From Anaerolinea thermophila (GTDB lineage: Bacteria > Chloroflexota > Anaerolineae > Anaerolineales > Villigracilaceae): a stretch of 15,641 nucleotides of DNA. The DNA is taken from positions 1-15,641 of the forward strand of contig DYLB01000031.1 in assembly GCA_020722305.1 (NCBI GenBank), written 5' to 3'. Of the stretch, positions 15,421 through 15,641 are shown in pieces. Below the pieces are notes generated by a model. It saw nothing but the letters and a program-made list of their open reading frames with translations, was not told the DNA's origin and did not search any database. Numbering within the stretch: position 1 is the stretch's first letter; each line of letters starts with the position of its first letter. A program made the translations under genes and the position numbers.

Positions 15421-15494
15421 CGGGGTGTGGCTCAGCCCGGTAGAGCGCACGGTTCGGGTCCGTGAGGCCCCCGGTTCAAATCCGGGCACCCCGA
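15421..15494 (+). tRNA. tRNA-Pro, anticodon CGG
   Basis: 74-base cloverleaf: acceptor CGGGGTG/CACCCCG with C1-G72 as in bacterial proline tRNAs and discriminator A, D-arm GCTC/GAGC, anticodon arm CACGG-TTCGGGT-CCGTG with CGG in the loop, a 5-base variable loop and T-arm CCCGG-TTCAAAT-CCGGG. All four stems pair completely. It reads CCG codons. The 3' CCA is not encoded. Confidence 0.96.
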
Positions 15495-15506
15495 CAGAAA
15501 GCGCAA

Positions 15507-15547
15507 ATGTCCTCAGGGACGACAGTTTTTGTCATCCATGAGGACGT
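15507..15547 (+). terminator. hairpin after tRNA-Pro, probable terminator
   Basis: Outer stem ATGTCCTCA (15507-15515) with TGAGGACGT (15539-15547, one G-T wobble), inner stem GGACGACA (15517-15524) with TGTCATCC (15530-15537, one mismatch). TTTCGTTTAT follows. It lies 12 bases past the tRNA end. Confidence 0.6.
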
Positions 15548-15603
15548 TTCGTTTATAAAGTGGGGGGAATCGGCAAAGGCAGAGAGCATTATTGAGTCTA
15601 CTG

Positions 15604-15641
15604 CAAAAAGGTCTTTATCCACAAAGGACACGAAGTACACC
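15604..15641. repeat. dispersed repeat fragment with CCACAAAGGA, cut by window end
   Basis: The stretch ending the window contains CCACAAAGGA (15619-15628), which also occurs at 1863-1872, followed by CACGAAG and TACACC. Such CACAAAGGACACGAAG-type strings are common intergenic repeats in bacterial genomes of this kind; I recognise the style but cannot name a family. Its right end lies outside the window. Confidence 0.4.

Overview
The window reads as an ordinary chromosomal segment of a GC-rich bacterium, most consistent with the Chloroflexota, probably class Anaerolineae. That placement is inference from gene content and from short palindromic repeats; there is no rRNA here. No phage, plasmid, CRISPR or insertion-sequence gene is visible. 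Fifteen protein genes and one tRNA gene are supported, and almost all of the DNA is coding.

Layout. Positions 5-1828 (minus strand) hold a membrane acyltransferase followed by a YgjP-type zinc metallopeptidase. A 373-base gap rich in repeats leads to an acyl-CoA dehydrogenase (2202-3440, plus). A glycoside hydrolase family 4 enzyme (3489-4874, minus) converges on it. It is divergent from a compact glycogen/alpha-glucan operon glgA-glgC-malQ (5075-9286, plus), whose three genes overlap by 4 and 11 bases. A long hairpin separates malQ from a convergent MFS exporter (9380-10663, minus) and an EamA transporter (10772-11716, minus). Next comes a nickel superoxide dismutase gene, sodN (12164-12655, minus), followed by its maturation protease, sodX (11800-12090, minus). 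A dicluster ferredoxin (12884-13282, plus) ends at a clear intrinsic terminator against scpA (13339-14115, minus). scpA is divergent from molybdenum-cofactor genes: moaC (14180-14665) and a fused moaD-moaE (14655-15359). tRNA-Pro(CGG) at 15421-15494 closes the gene set.

Functional units. GlgC makes ADP-glucose, GlgA polymerises it, and MalQ rearranges alpha-1,4-glucan chains. SodX is expected to cut the SodN leader to expose the His-Cys nickel hook. MoaC and MoaD-MoaE perform successive steps from GTP to molybdopterin; the MoaD Gly-Gly tail is buried inside the fusion and probably has to be released by cleavage.

Two themes stand out beyond the gene list. First, five genes have a sigma-70-type -10 hexamer only 7-9 bases before the start codon (acyltransferase, glgA, MFS, scpA, moaC), which predicts leaderless mRNAs; the other genes have ordinary Shine-Dalgarno sites. 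Second, short palindromic repeats are scattered through the window. One is inserted in frame inside malQ, and another supplies the ribosome-binding site and start codon of sodX. I found no convincing undescribed multi-gene system.
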